From contig JAGZJD010000001.1 in NCBI GenBank assembly GCA_018365895.1, positions 1 to 64,000 of the forward strand: a stretch of DNA of 64,000 nt, in the 5' to 3' direction. This document shows, piece by piece, positions 41,053-50,080 of the stretch. The translations under genes and the position numbers were made by a program. Origin of the DNA: Lachnospiraceae bacterium. GTDB lineage: Bacteria > Bacillota_A > Clostridia > Lachnospirales > Lachnospiraceae. Positions within the stretch are counted from its first letter, which is position 1. Each line of letters opens with the position of its first letter. The notes beneath the pieces were generated by a model. It made no database searches. It was not told the origin of the DNA and worked only from the letters and a program-made list of their open reading frames with translations.

Positions 41053-42078
41053 TTATTCTTTCTCTTTTCTGTTGTGCAGTTTCTTCCCTTTACAGATTAA
41101 GTCGATTCTCTTCAACTCCTCCTGAGTAAAGTCTGTTTTTCCAACAATTTTTACATTTTCCAAAATCTGCTCCGGCTTTGATGCGCCAATCAAAACACTT
41201 GTCAATGCCCGATCTTTTAGAATCCATGACAACGACATCTGCGCCAGCGTCTGTTCCCGATTTTTCGCCAGCTCATTCAGTTCCCGAATCATTTCCAGAC
41301 GCTCTTCTGTAAGCGCACTTTCTTTCAAAAACCTTCCATCGCGGCGTATTCTGCTGTCCTCCGGGATTCCGTGCAGGTATTTGTCCGTCAGAAGTCCCTG
41401 TGCCAACGGACTAAATGCGATCAGACCACATCCATTTTCTTCTGCAAATGTTTTCAAACCATCCTCCTCAATCCAACGATCAAAAATAGAATATCTAACC
41501 TGATTGATCACAAAGGGACAGTTCAGCTTCTTCAATATCTTCATTGCTTTTTTTGTTGTTTTGGCATCATAGTTGGAAATTCCCGCATAAAGCGCTTTTC
41601 CGCTCTTCACAGCAGTATTGAGCGCTTCCATGCTTTCCTCCAGAGGTGTCTCTTTATCCATCCGATGATGATAAAAAATATCCACATACTCAAGTTTCAT
41701 CCGCTTTAGGCTCTGATCCAGACTTGACAGAAGATATTTCCTGCTTCCGCCGTCTCCGTATGGTCCCGGCCACATTTCATATCCTGCTTTCGTACTGATC
41801 ACAAGCTCATCCCGATATGGTTTCAAATCTCCATTAATTATCCGGCCGAAATTTTCTTCCGCACTTCCCGGAACCGGCCCATAATTATTCGCCAGATCAA
41901 AATGTGTAATTCCTGCATCAAATGCTGCCTTGCACATTTCTGTCATATTTTCGAAATCATTATTCGTTCCAAAATTATGCCATAGCCCAAGGGATACTTC
42001 CGGAAGTTTTAATCCACTTTTTCCACTGTGCCGATACTGCATTTTCTCATAACGCTTCTCAACTGCGATATATGTCAT
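41053..42078 (-). CDS. Aldo/keto reductase (YghZ-like)
   Basis: A 341-residue NADPH-dependent aldo/keto reductase. The fold motifs are FDLANNYGP (catalytic Asp and Tyr), ISTKAGYEMWPG (Lys) and DIFYHHRMD (His), with the GYE-type loop typical of the L-glyceraldehyde-3-phosphate/methylglyoxal reductase group. The ATG at 42078 follows AAGGAGG at 8 bases. It could detoxify reactive aldehydes; the true substrate is not known. Confidence 0.9.
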   Translation of the reverse strand: MTYIAVEKRYEKMQYRHSGKSGLKLPEVSLGLWHNFGTNNDFENMTEMCKAAFDAGITHFDLANNYGPVPGSAEENFGRIINGDLKPYRDELVISTKAGYEMWPGPYGDGGSRKYLLSSLDQSLKRMKLEYVDIFYHHRMDKETPLEESMEALNTAVKSGKALYAGISNYDAKTTKKAMKILKKLNCPFVINQVRYSIFDRWIEEDGLKTFAEENGCGLIAFSPLAQGLLTDKYLHGIPEDSRIRRDGRFLKESALTEERLEMIRELNELAKNREQTLAQMSLSWILKDRALTSVLIGASKPEQILENVKIVGKTDFTQEELKRIDLICKGKKLHNRKEKE

Positions 42079-42116
42079 CTTTCTTTCCTCCTTCTGGATT
42101 TTCTTTCAAATGTTTC

Positions 42117-42338
42117 CTAGTCTTCCTCGTCAATCCAGCCTTCTTCATCAATATCCGGGCAAGAATAGTTTTTATTATAGGAACCAAGCGCAAAATTGCC
42201 TTTTCGTGGCGCTAACAGCATTCCGATCATCGTACCAAGCAGCAGACAATTGGCTGCCACAAGTACTTTTTCTGTCACTGTCCATTCTCTCTTGAAGAGT
42301 GTGTTTACTGTTTCTTTTATTGTTGTTAATATTGTCAT
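42117..42338 (-). CDS. Small YtxH-like single-pass membrane protein
   Basis: A 73-residue protein with an amphipathic N-terminus, one Gly-containing membrane helix (about 24-46) that ends GTMIGMLLAPRKGN, as in YtxH-type stress proteins, and an acidic tail. TAGGAGGAATTCGT gives a good ribosome-binding site. It starts 38 bases upstream of the aldo/keto reductase gene and probably leads that operon. Function unknown. Confidence 0.68.
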   Translation of the reverse strand: MTILTTIKETVNTLFKREWTVTEKVLVAANCLLLGTMIGMLLAPRKGNFALGSYNKNYSCPDIDEEGWIDEED

Positions 42339-42426
42339 ACGAATTCCTCCTAGTTTATAGACTATCCCATATCTGCAAATTCATTCTGCAGCTATTGTAT
42401 CACAAACAAATTACTTCCGCCATCTC

Positions 42427-43134
42427 TTACCCCTGAAATGCTTCTGCATAATATCCTGAGGACGAAATCGGTTCGTTCGCATCATGAAGATGCTTGGTAT
42501 CTCCAAACACCTGACAGCGAAAATATGCAATATCATCTTTTCTCTCCTCTGTCTGAACGACACTGACAGACGTTGGCGCCAGAAAAAAACCATGCATCAG
42601 AAGCGGCATTGGGATTCCCGTCAGATGGCACATCATAGCCGCGATAATTCCCATATGACAGAAAAGTACGATCGTATCGTCATTATGTTGTTCCACCCGA
42701 TAATATCGCCCCTCTCTTACATATCCATAAGACTTTAAAAGTGCATCCAGCCCCTGGCATGTTTCATCATATACAGCCTTTACTTCCCTCGTCATAATGT
42801 CTCCTTCCATCCAATGATCCCGCTCATAATAACGGTCGTCTTTCGTCCAGTGTTCCGGAAAGAAATCCCACGGTACTTTTCTTCTGCCGCTGATCGGCTC
42901 ATCCACTCTTGCACGAAATTCTTCAAGCCAGTCCAGCGTTACTGCCTGCCGGTCAAGTTTGCTCATTCCTGCCTTTGCCGTATCCTGAGCTCTCCCAAGC
43001 GGTGAGACATAAAACTCCTTCACTTCCCACTTCTGAATTCGTTCTGCCAGTGCATATGCCTCACGCCATCCCTTTTCTGTCAACGAATCAATAGAATAGT
43101 CCGGCTCGCCATGCCTAATAAAAATAATCTTCAT
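42427..43134 (-). CDS. Histidine phosphatase family protein
   Basis: A 235-residue branch-1 histidine phosphatase (phosphoglycerate-mutase fold). The catalytic His is in FIRHGEPDYS (residues 5-14), the phosphate-binding Arg in SPLGRAQDTAK, and the second His in VLFCHMGI. It is not a glycolytic mutase by length or motif detail; small-molecule or protein phosphatase activity is expected, substrate unknown. A stop at 42427 is 88 bases from the next gene. Confidence 0.86.
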   Translation of the reverse strand: MKIIFIRHGEPDYSIDSLTEKGWREAYALAERIQKWEVKEFYVSPLGRAQDTAKAGMSKLDRQAVTLDWLEEFRARVDEPISGRRKVPWDFFPEHWTKDDRYYERDHWMEGDIMTREVKAVYDETCQGLDALLKSYGYVREGRYYRVEQHNDDTIVLFCHMGIIAAMMCHLTGIPMPLLMHGFFLAPTSVSVVQTEERKDDIAYFRCQVFGDTKHLHDANEPISSSGYYAEAFQG

Positions 43135-43178
43135 CTGCTGTTTCCTCCTGACTTGTTCTCTCTTAACTGCATTCCGCT

Positions 43179-43272
43179 CTTATTTTAACACAAGTTTTTT
43201 ATCCTTCACGACAATACGTTGCATTTTTCTGATTCTTTTCTTTCAAAGACCTTTCCCCTGTGTTAAAATAAG
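43179..43272. repeat. 14-bp perfect inverted repeat in a divergent promoter region
   Basis: CTTATTTTAACACA (43179-43192) and its exact reverse complement TGTGTTAAAATAAG (43259-43272) lie 66 bases apart between the divergent phosphatase and sensor-kinase genes. Each copy contains TAAAAT in the right orientation to be the -10 of the gene it faces, so the repeat may be mirrored promoters or a looping operator pair. Confidence 0.55.
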
Positions 43273-43306
43273 GAAATAAAGATATTATATCATACAGGAG
43301 GATTTT

Positions 43307-44596
43307 ATGATACAGCATCATTCCTTTTCAAAAGCTACATGGAAAACTTCTTTTTTGCTCAGTCTTCTCATTGCCATCGCAGCGCAGTTTCAAATCAGTC
43401 TGTTTGATGCCAGTTTCCGTATTTCTGTTGGAATTATATGTATTCCAGTGTTTTTGTTTCTCTTCGATGATATTTCTCTTCCGGCAATTACCTTTTTCTC
43501 CGGCGGAGCTGTATTTTTTTCAAGAGTTCTTCAATATTTATTTGAACAGAAGACCTTTGATGGTGCCTTAATCAGTTGCTTTCCGGAAATGTTTTTCTAT
43601 ATCACATACGGTCTGCTTCTCACATTGTTCACCCATCGCAGACATACCTTTTTCAAACGCTTTCCAGATTTCTTCTATTTTATATTGATGGATTACGCTG
43701 CTAACTTTGTAGAATTACTTTTGCGTTCCAATGTTTCTGCATTCCACATTTCTACCCAGACAAGCATTCTTCTAATTGCGGTGATCCGCTCCTGCATCAT
43801 CTGGCTGTTCCTTTCACTGCTGCAGAGATATCACCTTGTTCTCTTAAAGCAAGAACATGCCGAGCGTTATCAGAAGCTTATGCTCCTCATTTCCAAACTG
43901 AACGGAGAAGTCATCTGGATGAAAAAGAACACGGAACTCATCGAAAATACAATGAATACATCTTACCGCCTTTTCCACGAACTAAAACGGGTGGAAGCAG
44001 ATGAGGAACTAACGAAGACCGCGCTTAGCGTTGCGAAAGACATTCATGAAATCAAAAAAGAATACAACTTAATCCTGCGCGGCATTTCCGACGCTTTGGA
44101 CATGAATGTACAGGATGAAGGCATGTATATGCGAGAGATTCTTCATATTGTAGAATCTTCTTTCCACGGAAGCCCGCTTCTCAAACACCGCAGCTTTGAG
44201 CTTTTAACGGACTTCCCGCCAAAACTTTATACTGACAAGCACTATTTCTTTATGTCCATTTTTCGTAATCTTTTTACAAATGCACTCGAAGCTGCAGAAG
44301 AAGATTCTAATGTAATAATTCAGCTAAGAATTCACGAGCAGGACGACAACTATTTGATAGAAATATGTGATAATGGACCGGGTATTGCCAAAGAAGATCT
44401 GCCGGAAATCTTCCATCCGGGATTTTCTACAAAGATCAACTATTCCACCGGCGAGATCAGCCGCGGACTCGGACTGAATCTGGTACAAGATCTGATCACA
44501 AGCCAGCTTCACGGATCCGTCTGTGTTGCATCCAGACCCGGCAATACTACTTTCACAATTCAAATTCCAAAGAATGAACTGGAGGCTAATTCATGA
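43307..44596 (+). CDS. Sensor histidine kinase, GlnK/YcbA-like
   Basis: A 429-residue membrane sensor kinase. The N-terminal 180 residues hold about six membrane helices with no large extracellular domain, followed by a DHp-like segment (AKDIHEIKKEYN, candidate phospho-acceptor His) and an HATPase domain with N box FRNLFTNALEAAEED, G1 DNGPGIA and G2 GLGLNLV. The layout resembles B. subtilis GlnK (YcbA). It overlaps the response regulator gene by 4 bases (ATGA). The stimulus is unknown. Confidence 0.85.
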   Translation: MIQHHSFSKATWKTSFLLSLLIAIAAQFQISLFDASFRISVGIICIPVFLFLFDDISLPAITFFSGGAVFFSRVLQYLFEQKTFDGALISCFPEMFFYITYGLLLTLFTHRRHTFFKRFPDFFYFILMDYAANFVELLLRSNVSAFHISTQTSILLIAVIRSCIIWLFLSLLQRYHLVLLKQEHAERYQKLMLLISKLNGEVIWMKKNTELIENTMNTSYRLFHELKRVEADEELTKTALSVAKDIHEIKKEYNLILRGISDALDMNVQDEGMYMREILHIVESSFHGSPLLKHRSFELLTDFPPKLYTDKHYFFMSIFRNLFTNALEAAEEDSNVIIQLRIHEQDDNYLIEICDNGPGIAKEDLPEIFHPGFSTKINYSTGEISRGLGLNLVQDLITSQLHGSVCVASRPGNTTFTIQIPKNELEANS

Positions 44597-45447
44597 ATTT
44601 TTATTTAGTAGATGATGATTCCAATATTAGAAATATTTTAAAATTAATCATCCGGGATCGAAAACTCGGAAATGTCTGCGGTTCCTGCGGAGATCCCGTG
44701 GAAGCTCTTGAAGACATTTCATTTGCCCATCCGGATATTGTAATTGTCGATCTTTTAATGCCGGAAATGGACGGAATCAGCTTTGTGAGCAAGCTAAAGC
44801 AGACGAATCCTAATATTGCTTTTATCATGCTTTCTCAGGTTTCTTCCAAAGATATGATTTCTGATGCCTATGAGAGCGGCATTGAATTTTATATTCACAA
44901 ACCAATCAACAGTGTCGAGGTGGAAAGCGTCATCCGAACAGTCTGCCAGACTGTTACAATGCGCCAGACATTGGAAAAGATGCAGTCTCTTCTCAGCCAC
45001 GACCTGAAACAACTTTCCAATCATACTGCCGCCAATGTAAAACAAACAGAAAAAAAATATATCACAAAACTAAAAAATGTTCTTCAAAAGCTTGGCATCA
45101 TAGGAGAGATTGGAAGCAAAGATATTATTGCTCTTATAGACTTTCTTGTAGAGCATGGACAAACGGTAGATGACTCTACTTTAAATGAACTCTGCGGACA
45201 ATTCAGCGATAATCCAAAATCTGTAGAACAGCGCATCCGCCGGGCTGCAAATGCCGGCATGGTCAACCTTGCTCATCTTGGACTGGAAGATTATTCAAAT
45301 GATATTTTTATGGAGTATTCTACAACGCTTTATAACTTTGAACAGGTTCGAAAAGAAATGGATTTTATACGCGGCAAATCCGATAAGCATGGGAATGTAA
45401 AAATCAAGAACTTTTTAAATGCATTAATGCTGTATAGCCAGAACTAA
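44593..45447 (+). CDS. Response regulator with YcbB-type output domain (GlnL-like)
   Basis: A 284-residue regulator. The receiver domain (1-120) has the acidic pocket VDDDSN (7-9), phospho-acceptor Asp53 in DIVIVDLLMP, and conserved Ser/Thr and Lys (LSQVSS, HKPINS). The C-terminal half (about 150-280) matches the YcbB/GlnL DNA-binding domain (GIIGEIGSKDIIALIDFL, RIRRAANAGMVNLAHLGLEDY). It pairs with the kinase gene it overlaps. The adjacent EIIC-like transporter gene is the likely target, by analogy with transporter control by GlnKL-type systems. Confidence 0.88.
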   Translation: MNFYLVDDDSNIRNILKLIIRDRKLGNVCGSCGDPVEALEDISFAHPDIVIVDLLMPEMDGISFVSKLKQTNPNIAFIMLSQVSSKDMISDAYESGIEFYIHKPINSVEVESVIRTVCQTVTMRQTLEKMQSLLSHDLKQLSNHTAANVKQTEKKYITKLKNVLQKLGIIGEIGSKDIIALIDFLVEHGQTVDDSTLNELCGQFSDNPKSVEQRIRRAANAGMVNLAHLGLEDYSNDIFMEYSTTLYNFEQVRKEMDFIRGKSDKHGNVKIKNFLNALMLYSQN

Positions 45448-45450
45448 TTT

Positions 45451-45467
45451 TTGTGCATTTTGCACAA
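45451..45467. promoter_or_regulatory. Palindrome TTGTGCA-TTT-TGCACAA before the transporter gene
   Basis: A perfect 7-bp inverted repeat just after the response regulator stop. No T-run follows, so an operator is as likely as a weak terminator. Pyrimidine-rich, roughly 10-base repeated blocks (TTTTCTTCAC, TTTTTTCAA, TTTTCTTTGAC) follow at 45477-45514. Confidence 0.4.
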
Positions 45468-45594
45468 ACTTGTCCATTTTCTTCACTTTTTTCAATTTTC
45501 TTTGACACCATTTGTAGTTTTTTGAAACCTGATTATTATAGTAACGTCATCAAAGAGATTTGGAAATAGAATTTGAAGGGAAGGGTAACAAATT

Positions 45595-46599
45595 ATGATG
45601 ACTATTCTTAGTGGAGTAGGTTTACTCCTGTTAACTCTGGCTGCTTTCTCCTTATTCAGTATGAAAGCACCAAAAGGCTCACAGGCTATGAGCGGTATGG
45701 CTAACGCCGCTATCGCAACATTCCTCGTAGAAGCGATTCATAGCTATATTACGGGCGATCTTTTAAATCTGGAATTCTTTAAGACAGTTGGTACAACTTC
45801 CGGAAGTCTTGGCGGCGTTGCTGCTGCAATCGCTGTACCGATCAGTATGGGTGCTAATCCGGTTCTTGCGATTTCTGCCGGTGTTGCAATCGGTTCATAT
45901 GGCATTCTTCCAGGCTTCGTTGCCGGATATATAGTAGGACTTATTTCTCCGCTTCTTGAGAAGAAACTGCCGGAAGGTCTGAACGTAATCGTAGGAGCAC
46001 TCGTTGTCGCACCGCTTGCACATTTCGTAGCATTCGCTGTTAACCCGGTTGTTAACGCTACACTTGTTAAAATCGGCGGAACAATTACTGCTGCAGCTGA
46101 ACAGTCTCCTCTTGTAATGGGATTCTTACTCGGTGGAATTATGAAGATGATCTGTACATCTCCGCTTAGCTCTATGGCATTGACTGCTATGCTCGGACTG
46201 AAAGGTCTTGCAATGGGTATCGCAGCAATCGCTTGCTTCGGTGGTTCCTTTACAAATGGACTTATTTTCCACAAATTAAAACTTGGTGACAAGAGCAACG
46301 TTATGGCTGTTATGTTAGAACCTCTGACACAGGCGCCTATCATCACTGCCAATCCGATTCCGATTTATGGTTCCAACTTCTTCGGAGGAGGTCTTGCCGG
46401 TATCGCCGCTGCCGCACTTGGAATTATCAACAACGCGCCTGGAACAGCATCTCCAATTCCTGGACTGCTCGCTCCATTCGCATTCAACCCACCGCTGAAA
46501 GTTGTTGCCGCACTTGTTTTAGGTGCAATTGGCGGATCCATCGCCGGTTTGGTTGGCGCTATGATTTTCAAAAATCATAAAGCAAACGTAAACAAATAA
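45595..46599 (+). CDS. PTS EIIC_2-family membrane transporter
   Basis: A 334-residue, highly hydrophobic protein with eight to ten membrane segments, matching the PTS_EIIC_2 family (MANAAIATFLVEAIHSYITG, GFLLGGIMKMICTSPLSSMA, TANPIPIYGSNFFGGGLAG). No EIIA or EIIB gene lies nearby, and the family includes stand-alone members of unknown substrate. It follows GGGAAGGG and is probably controlled by the two-component system encoded just upstream. Confidence 0.8.
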   Translation: MMTILSGVGLLLLTLAAFSLFSMKAPKGSQAMSGMANAAIATFLVEAIHSYITGDLLNLEFFKTVGTTSGSLGGVAAAIAVPISMGANPVLAISAGVAIGSYGILPGFVAGYIVGLISPLLEKKLPEGLNVIVGALVVAPLAHFVAFAVNPVVNATLVKIGGTITAAAEQSPLVMGFLLGGIMKMICTSPLSSMALTAMLGLKGLAMGIAAIACFGGSFTNGLIFHKLKLGDKSNVMAVMLEPLTQAPIITANPIPIYGSNFFGGGLAGIAAAALGIINNAPGTASPIPGLLAPFAFNPPLKVVAALVLGAIGGSIAGLVGAMIFKNHKANVNK

Positions 46600-46622
46600 T
46601 CTTATCATTAGAATATGAAATG

Positions 46623-46644
46623 AGCCGGGAATTTATTCCCGGCT
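46623..46644. terminator. Terminator between the EIIC-like gene and phoR
   Basis: AGCCGGGAA-TTTA-TTCCCGGCT with TTCCTTCT following on the plus strand. It overlaps the last codons of phoR, which is convergent; on the minus strand the U-tract is poor. Confidence 0.75.
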
Positions 46645-47979
46645 TTCCTTCTGTCTCCGTTTTGGTTCAAACACCAATTCCATCTTCGTTCCTTTTCCGA
46701 GCGTACTTTCTACATTCACTCTTGCATTATGGAGAATTGCTCCATGCTTCACAATGGAAAGCCCAAGTCCGGTACCTCCGGTCTCTTTTGAATGACTTTT
46801 ATCCACTCGGTAAAACCGCTCAAAAATACGCTCCAGTGATTCTTCCGGAATTCCAATTCCATTGTCTTCAATAATCACTTTCGGCACTCCCATAACTGCT
46901 CCGGTCCAGATTTTCACATACCCTCTCGGCTGATTGTATTTAATAGCATTATCCGCTATATTATAGATCATCTCTTCAAGAATCTGACGGATTCCCACAT
47001 ACGTTACATGTTCTCCTGTCACTTCCATATGTACATTCTGTTTTTTAGCCTTTAGCGATAACCTCTGACAGATCTGCATTGCCATATCGAAGAAATCCAC
47101 TTTTTCTTTTTCCAGTTCAATACTCTCTTCATCCAGACGCGAAAGACGGATAATATCATCCACAAGCGTCAGCATCCGATTGCCTTCGTTGTAAATAATT
47201 CCCGCAAACGTCTGTATATCTTCCGGACGCACAAGACCATTCATCATCAATTCCGCATAGCCGGAAATCGATGTAAGCGGTGTTTTTAGCTCATGAGATA
47301 CATTTGCCGAGAACTCTTTCCTCATCTGCTCTACTTTCGCTTTTTCCTGATTTTGGTTTTCAATACTTTGAAGAAGCGGCAGTAACTCCTCATAAGCAAT
47401 ATGACTTGTCGGATGTTCCAGATCAATCTCATTAATCGGCTTAATCAGACGATTTGTCTGCCATTTTGCCATAATCAATGCTATCGTGATCATGACAACA
47501 GCCATAATCCCGAGACTCGGAAGCAGATCTGCCATCGTACTAAATACAGTATCTGTCGTTTTAGAAATTCTCAGAACTTTTCCGCTGCTGAGGTATTTGG
47601 CATAATAATATGTTTGTTTTTTAAATGTGTCTGACCTTCTAAGCGCCTCGCCTTCACCGTGTTCCAATGCTTCCAGGACTTCCTCACGGCTTCCGTGGTT
47701 TGGCACGTTTTCTACTTTTTCTGTGCTGGAATCATAAACTACCGTTCCGTCTTTCTCTATCAGCATCAGACGATTTCCACCAATAAATTCGTCTAAATCA
47801 GAAAGGTAATCCTTCTCAGAAATCTCCAACGCCTTCTCAATATATTTCACTTCCTGCCGCACTTCCCGCTTCATATCTTCCAACGTCTGCTGATACAATA
47901 CCAGCGTTGTAAACGCGAAAGAAAGAAGCAGGGTTATGCTAAGCACAAGCACCATGCTTCTTTGTATTTTACTGCTCAT
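46633..47979 (-). CDS. phoR: Phosphate regulon sensor kinase PhoR
   Basis: A 448-residue membrane histidine kinase with two membrane helices (about 9-28 and 152-172) flanking an extracytoplasmic sensor domain, a DHp domain with His229 in SANVSHELKTPL, and an HATPase domain (N box IYNIADNAIKYN, G1 EDNGIGIPEE, G2 GGTGLGLSIV). No PAS domain is evident. It overlaps phoB by 11 bases and ends the pst operon; PhoB is its partner. Confidence 0.92.
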   Translation of the reverse strand: MSSKIQRSMVLVLSITLLLSFAFTTLVLYQQTLEDMKREVRQEVKYIEKALEISEKDYLSDLDEFIGGNRLMLIEKDGTVVYDSSTEKVENVPNHGSREEVLEALEHGEGEALRRSDTFKKQTYYYAKYLSSGKVLRISKTTDTVFSTMADLLPSLGIMAVVMITIALIMAKWQTNRLIKPINEIDLEHPTSHIAYEELLPLLQSIENQNQEKAKVEQMRKEFSANVSHELKTPLTSISGYAELMMNGLVRPEDIQTFAGIIYNEGNRMLTLVDDIIRLSRLDEESIELEKEKVDFFDMAMQICQRLSLKAKKQNVHMEVTGEHVTYVGIRQILEEMIYNIADNAIKYNQPRGYVKIWTGAVMGVPKVIIEDNGIGIPEESLERIFERFYRVDKSHSKETGGTGLGLSIVKHGAILHNARVNVESTLGKGTKMELVFEPKRRQKESRE

Positions 47980-48646
47980 TCTCTGCTCCTATCCGATATC
48001 CGACACCTCTTACCGTCTCGATCAGGTCGCCGGCTTTTCCCAGTTTCTGACGCAAGGTACGAATATGCACATCCACCGTACGGGTTTCTCCCGCATAATC
48101 ATACCCCCAGATTTCTTCAAGAAGGCGATCTCTTCTCAACACGATACCGCTGTTCTTGAGAAGTTTCTCCAGAAGTTCAAACTCTTTCAGTGTTAGGATA
48201 ACTTCTTTATTCTCTACCGTCACTTCATGCTTCTTCACATTAAGCCTTAGGATCCCCGACTGGAGAATTTCTTTTTCTTGCGGCATCGTTCTGCGCAAGA
48301 CTGCCTTAATTCTTGAAACAAGCTCCATCATCCCGAAAGGCTTTGTAATATAATCATCTGCCCCGCCATCAAGCCCTACAACTTTGTCATATTCAGAACC
48401 TTTCGCCGTTACCATAATTACCGGGATTCCTTTCGTTGCTGCCGATGTCTTTAATTCTTTCAGGAGAGAAAGCCCATCCTCTCCCGGAAGCATAATATCC
48501 ATCAAAATCAGCGTTGGCTTTTTTTCCTTCAGCGCTTCTTTAAACGCTTTTCCGTCTCCAAAGCCTTCAGCTTTCATTCCTGTGGATTCCAGCGTATAGA
48601 TTACCAGATCTCTGATATTTTTATCATCCTCAACACAATAGATCAT
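47969..48646 (-). CDS. phoB: Phosphate regulon response regulator PhoB
   Basis: A 225-residue OmpR/PhoB-type regulator: receiver domain with acidic EDDK (6-9) and phospho-acceptor Asp50 in LILMDIMLPG, and a C-terminal winged helix (about 125-220; RTVDVHIRTLRQKLG). The gene lies between phoU and phoR in the pst operon. By family it activates phosphate-scavenging genes under phosphate starvation, including the upstream pstS promoter with its TTTAACA repeats. Confidence 0.93.
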   Translation of the reverse strand: MIYCVEDDKNIRDLVIYTLESTGMKAEGFGDGKAFKEALKEKKPTLILMDIMLPGEDGLSLLKELKTSAATKGIPVIMVTAKGSEYDKVVGLDGGADDYITKPFGMMELVSRIKAVLRRTMPQEKEILQSGILRLNVKKHEVTVENKEVILTLKEFELLEKLLKNSGIVLRRDRLLEEIWGYDYAGETRTVDVHIRTLRQKLGKAGDLIETVRGVGYRIGAENEQ

Positions 48647-48658
48647 GTTCTTCTCCTT

Positions 48659-49327
48659 CTACACTTCATATTCGGCGTGGTTGCCATCCTTGTGTACGCC
48701 CGTAATAGAAAATTCCACCCACTCCGCTATATTTGTTGCGTGATCGCCAATACGTTCCAGATATTTCATTACCATAACAAGATTCACAATCTCATCTCCA
48801 TGACTGCCCTGCTCTTCTCTGATCACTTTCACAAGGGAATTTTTGGCCTGCAGGAAAAGCTCATCTACTTTATCGTCTTCCTCCATTACCTGTCTTGCAA
48901 GGGCGAGATCCCGATTAACGTATGCCCGGATGCTCTCCTGTACCATTTTCGCGACTGCCTCTGACATCTTATCCACTTGCGAAAGGTGATACTCGCCTTT
49001 AAAGTCATTGTGAAGAATAATATCTGCAATATCTGCCGTCTGATCGCCAATGCGCTCCATATCCGTAATCATTTTCAGCGCTGCAGATATCTGCCGCAAA
49101 TCCTTTGCCACCGGCTGCTGCATTAGAAGAAGCCGAAGACACATCTGCTCTATCTCTTTCTCCATCCGGTCAATGCTCTCATCTTCCCGGATAATCTCCC
49201 GCGCCATCTCTTCTGAACGCTTGTGCAGCGCCTGTGTTACTTTCTCAATCGCTTCTTCACAGCTCTTTCCCATCTGAATCAGACGTAAATTAAGAGTGTC
49301 CAGTTCTTTATCAAATCTGCTCCGCAT
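48659..49327 (-). CDS. phoU: Phosphate signalling protein PhoU
   Basis: A 222-residue all-helical protein made of two three-helix PhoU repeats, each with the metal-binding E(D)xxxD pattern (MERIGDQTADIADI and LERIGDHATNIAEW). It connects the Pst importer to PhoR and keeps the regulon off when phosphate is plentiful. Only 3 bases separate it from pstB. Confidence 0.95.
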   Translation of the reverse strand: MRSRFDKELDTLNLRLIQMGKSCEEAIEKVTQALHKRSEEMAREIIREDESIDRMEKEIEQMCLRLLLMQQPVAKDLRQISAALKMITDMERIGDQTADIADIILHNDFKGEYHLSQVDKMSEAVAKMVQESIRAYVNRDLALARQVMEEDDKVDELFLQAKNSLVKVIREEQGSHGDEIVNLVMVMKYLERIGDHATNIAEWVEFSITGVHKDGNHAEYEV

Positions 49328-49330
49328 AGC

Positions 49331-50080
49331 CTAGCCAAACCTCCCTGTAATATAATCTTCCGTTCGTTTGTCTGACGGAATGGAAAATAATTTCTCTGTT
49401 TCATTATATTCTACCATCTCTCCAAGCAGGAAAAATGCTGTATTATCAGAAATTCTGACTGCCTGCTGCATATTATGTGTTACGATAACGATAGTATAAT
49501 CTTTTTTCAGCTCCATTGCAAGGTCTTCGATCTTAGAGGTAGATACCGGATCAAGCGCCGATGTCGGTTCGTCCATCAAAAGTACTTCCGGTTGTACCGC
49601 AAGGGCTCTTGCAATGCATAACCTCTGCTGCTGTCCTCCTGACATCTGCAGCGCGCTTTTCTTCAGACAATCCTTTGTTTCTTCCCAAATTGCTGCACCA
49701 CGCAGTGATTTTTCCACAATATCATCTAATTTTTGTTTCGAGCGGATACCATGTGTGCGAGGTCCATATGCAATATTATCATAGATACTCATCGGAAATG
49801 GATTTGGTTTCTGGAATACCATTCCAACACGCTTTCTTAATAAGTTCACATCAATATTCTTGTAAATATCTTCTCCGTCCAAGCAGATTTCTCCGGTCAC
49901 TTTACAACCGTCAACTAAGTCATTCATACGGTTTAGCGACTTCAGCAAAGTTGATTTTCCACAACCGCTCGGCCCAATAAACGCTGTAATTTTCTTTTCT
50001 TCAATTGACAGATTAATATTTTTCAATGCCTGAAAATCCTGATAAAACAGATCCACATTTTTAATTGTAATTTTATCCAT
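49331..50080 (-). CDS. pstB: Phosphate ABC importer ATPase
   Basis: A 249-residue ATPase with Walker [10 protein letters not shown], signature [15 protein letters not shown], Walker [12 protein letters not shown] and H-loop [20 protein letters not shown] and the [13 protein letters not shown]-loop region are PstB-specific. It overlaps pstA by 8 bases, and energises high-affinity phosphate uptake. Confidence 0.97.
   Translation of the reverse strand: MDKITIKNVDLFYQDFQALKNINLSIEEKKITAFIGPSGCGKSTLLKSLNRMNDLVDGCKVTGEICLDGEDIYKNIDVNLLRKRVGMVFQKPNPFPMSIYDNIAYGPRTHGIRSKQKLDDIVEKSLRGAAIWEETKDCLKKSALQMSGGQQQRLCIARALAVQPEVLLMDEPTSALDPVSTSKIEDLAMELKKDYTIVIVTHNMQQAVRISDNTAFFLLGEMVEYNETEKLFSIPSDKRTEDYITGRFG

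Noticed and set aside
42350..42363. A further copy of the prdF operator (TAGTTTATAGACTA)
   Set aside because: It is an imperfect, A/T-rich dyad with several differences and lies near an unrelated small gene; likely chance similarity.
45505..45560. Sigma-54 promoter before the EIIC-like gene
   Set aside because: TTGACACC and TTTGTAG superficially resemble -24/-12 elements, but the spacing and the GG/GC dinucleotides do not fit, and the regulator lacks an AAA+ domain.
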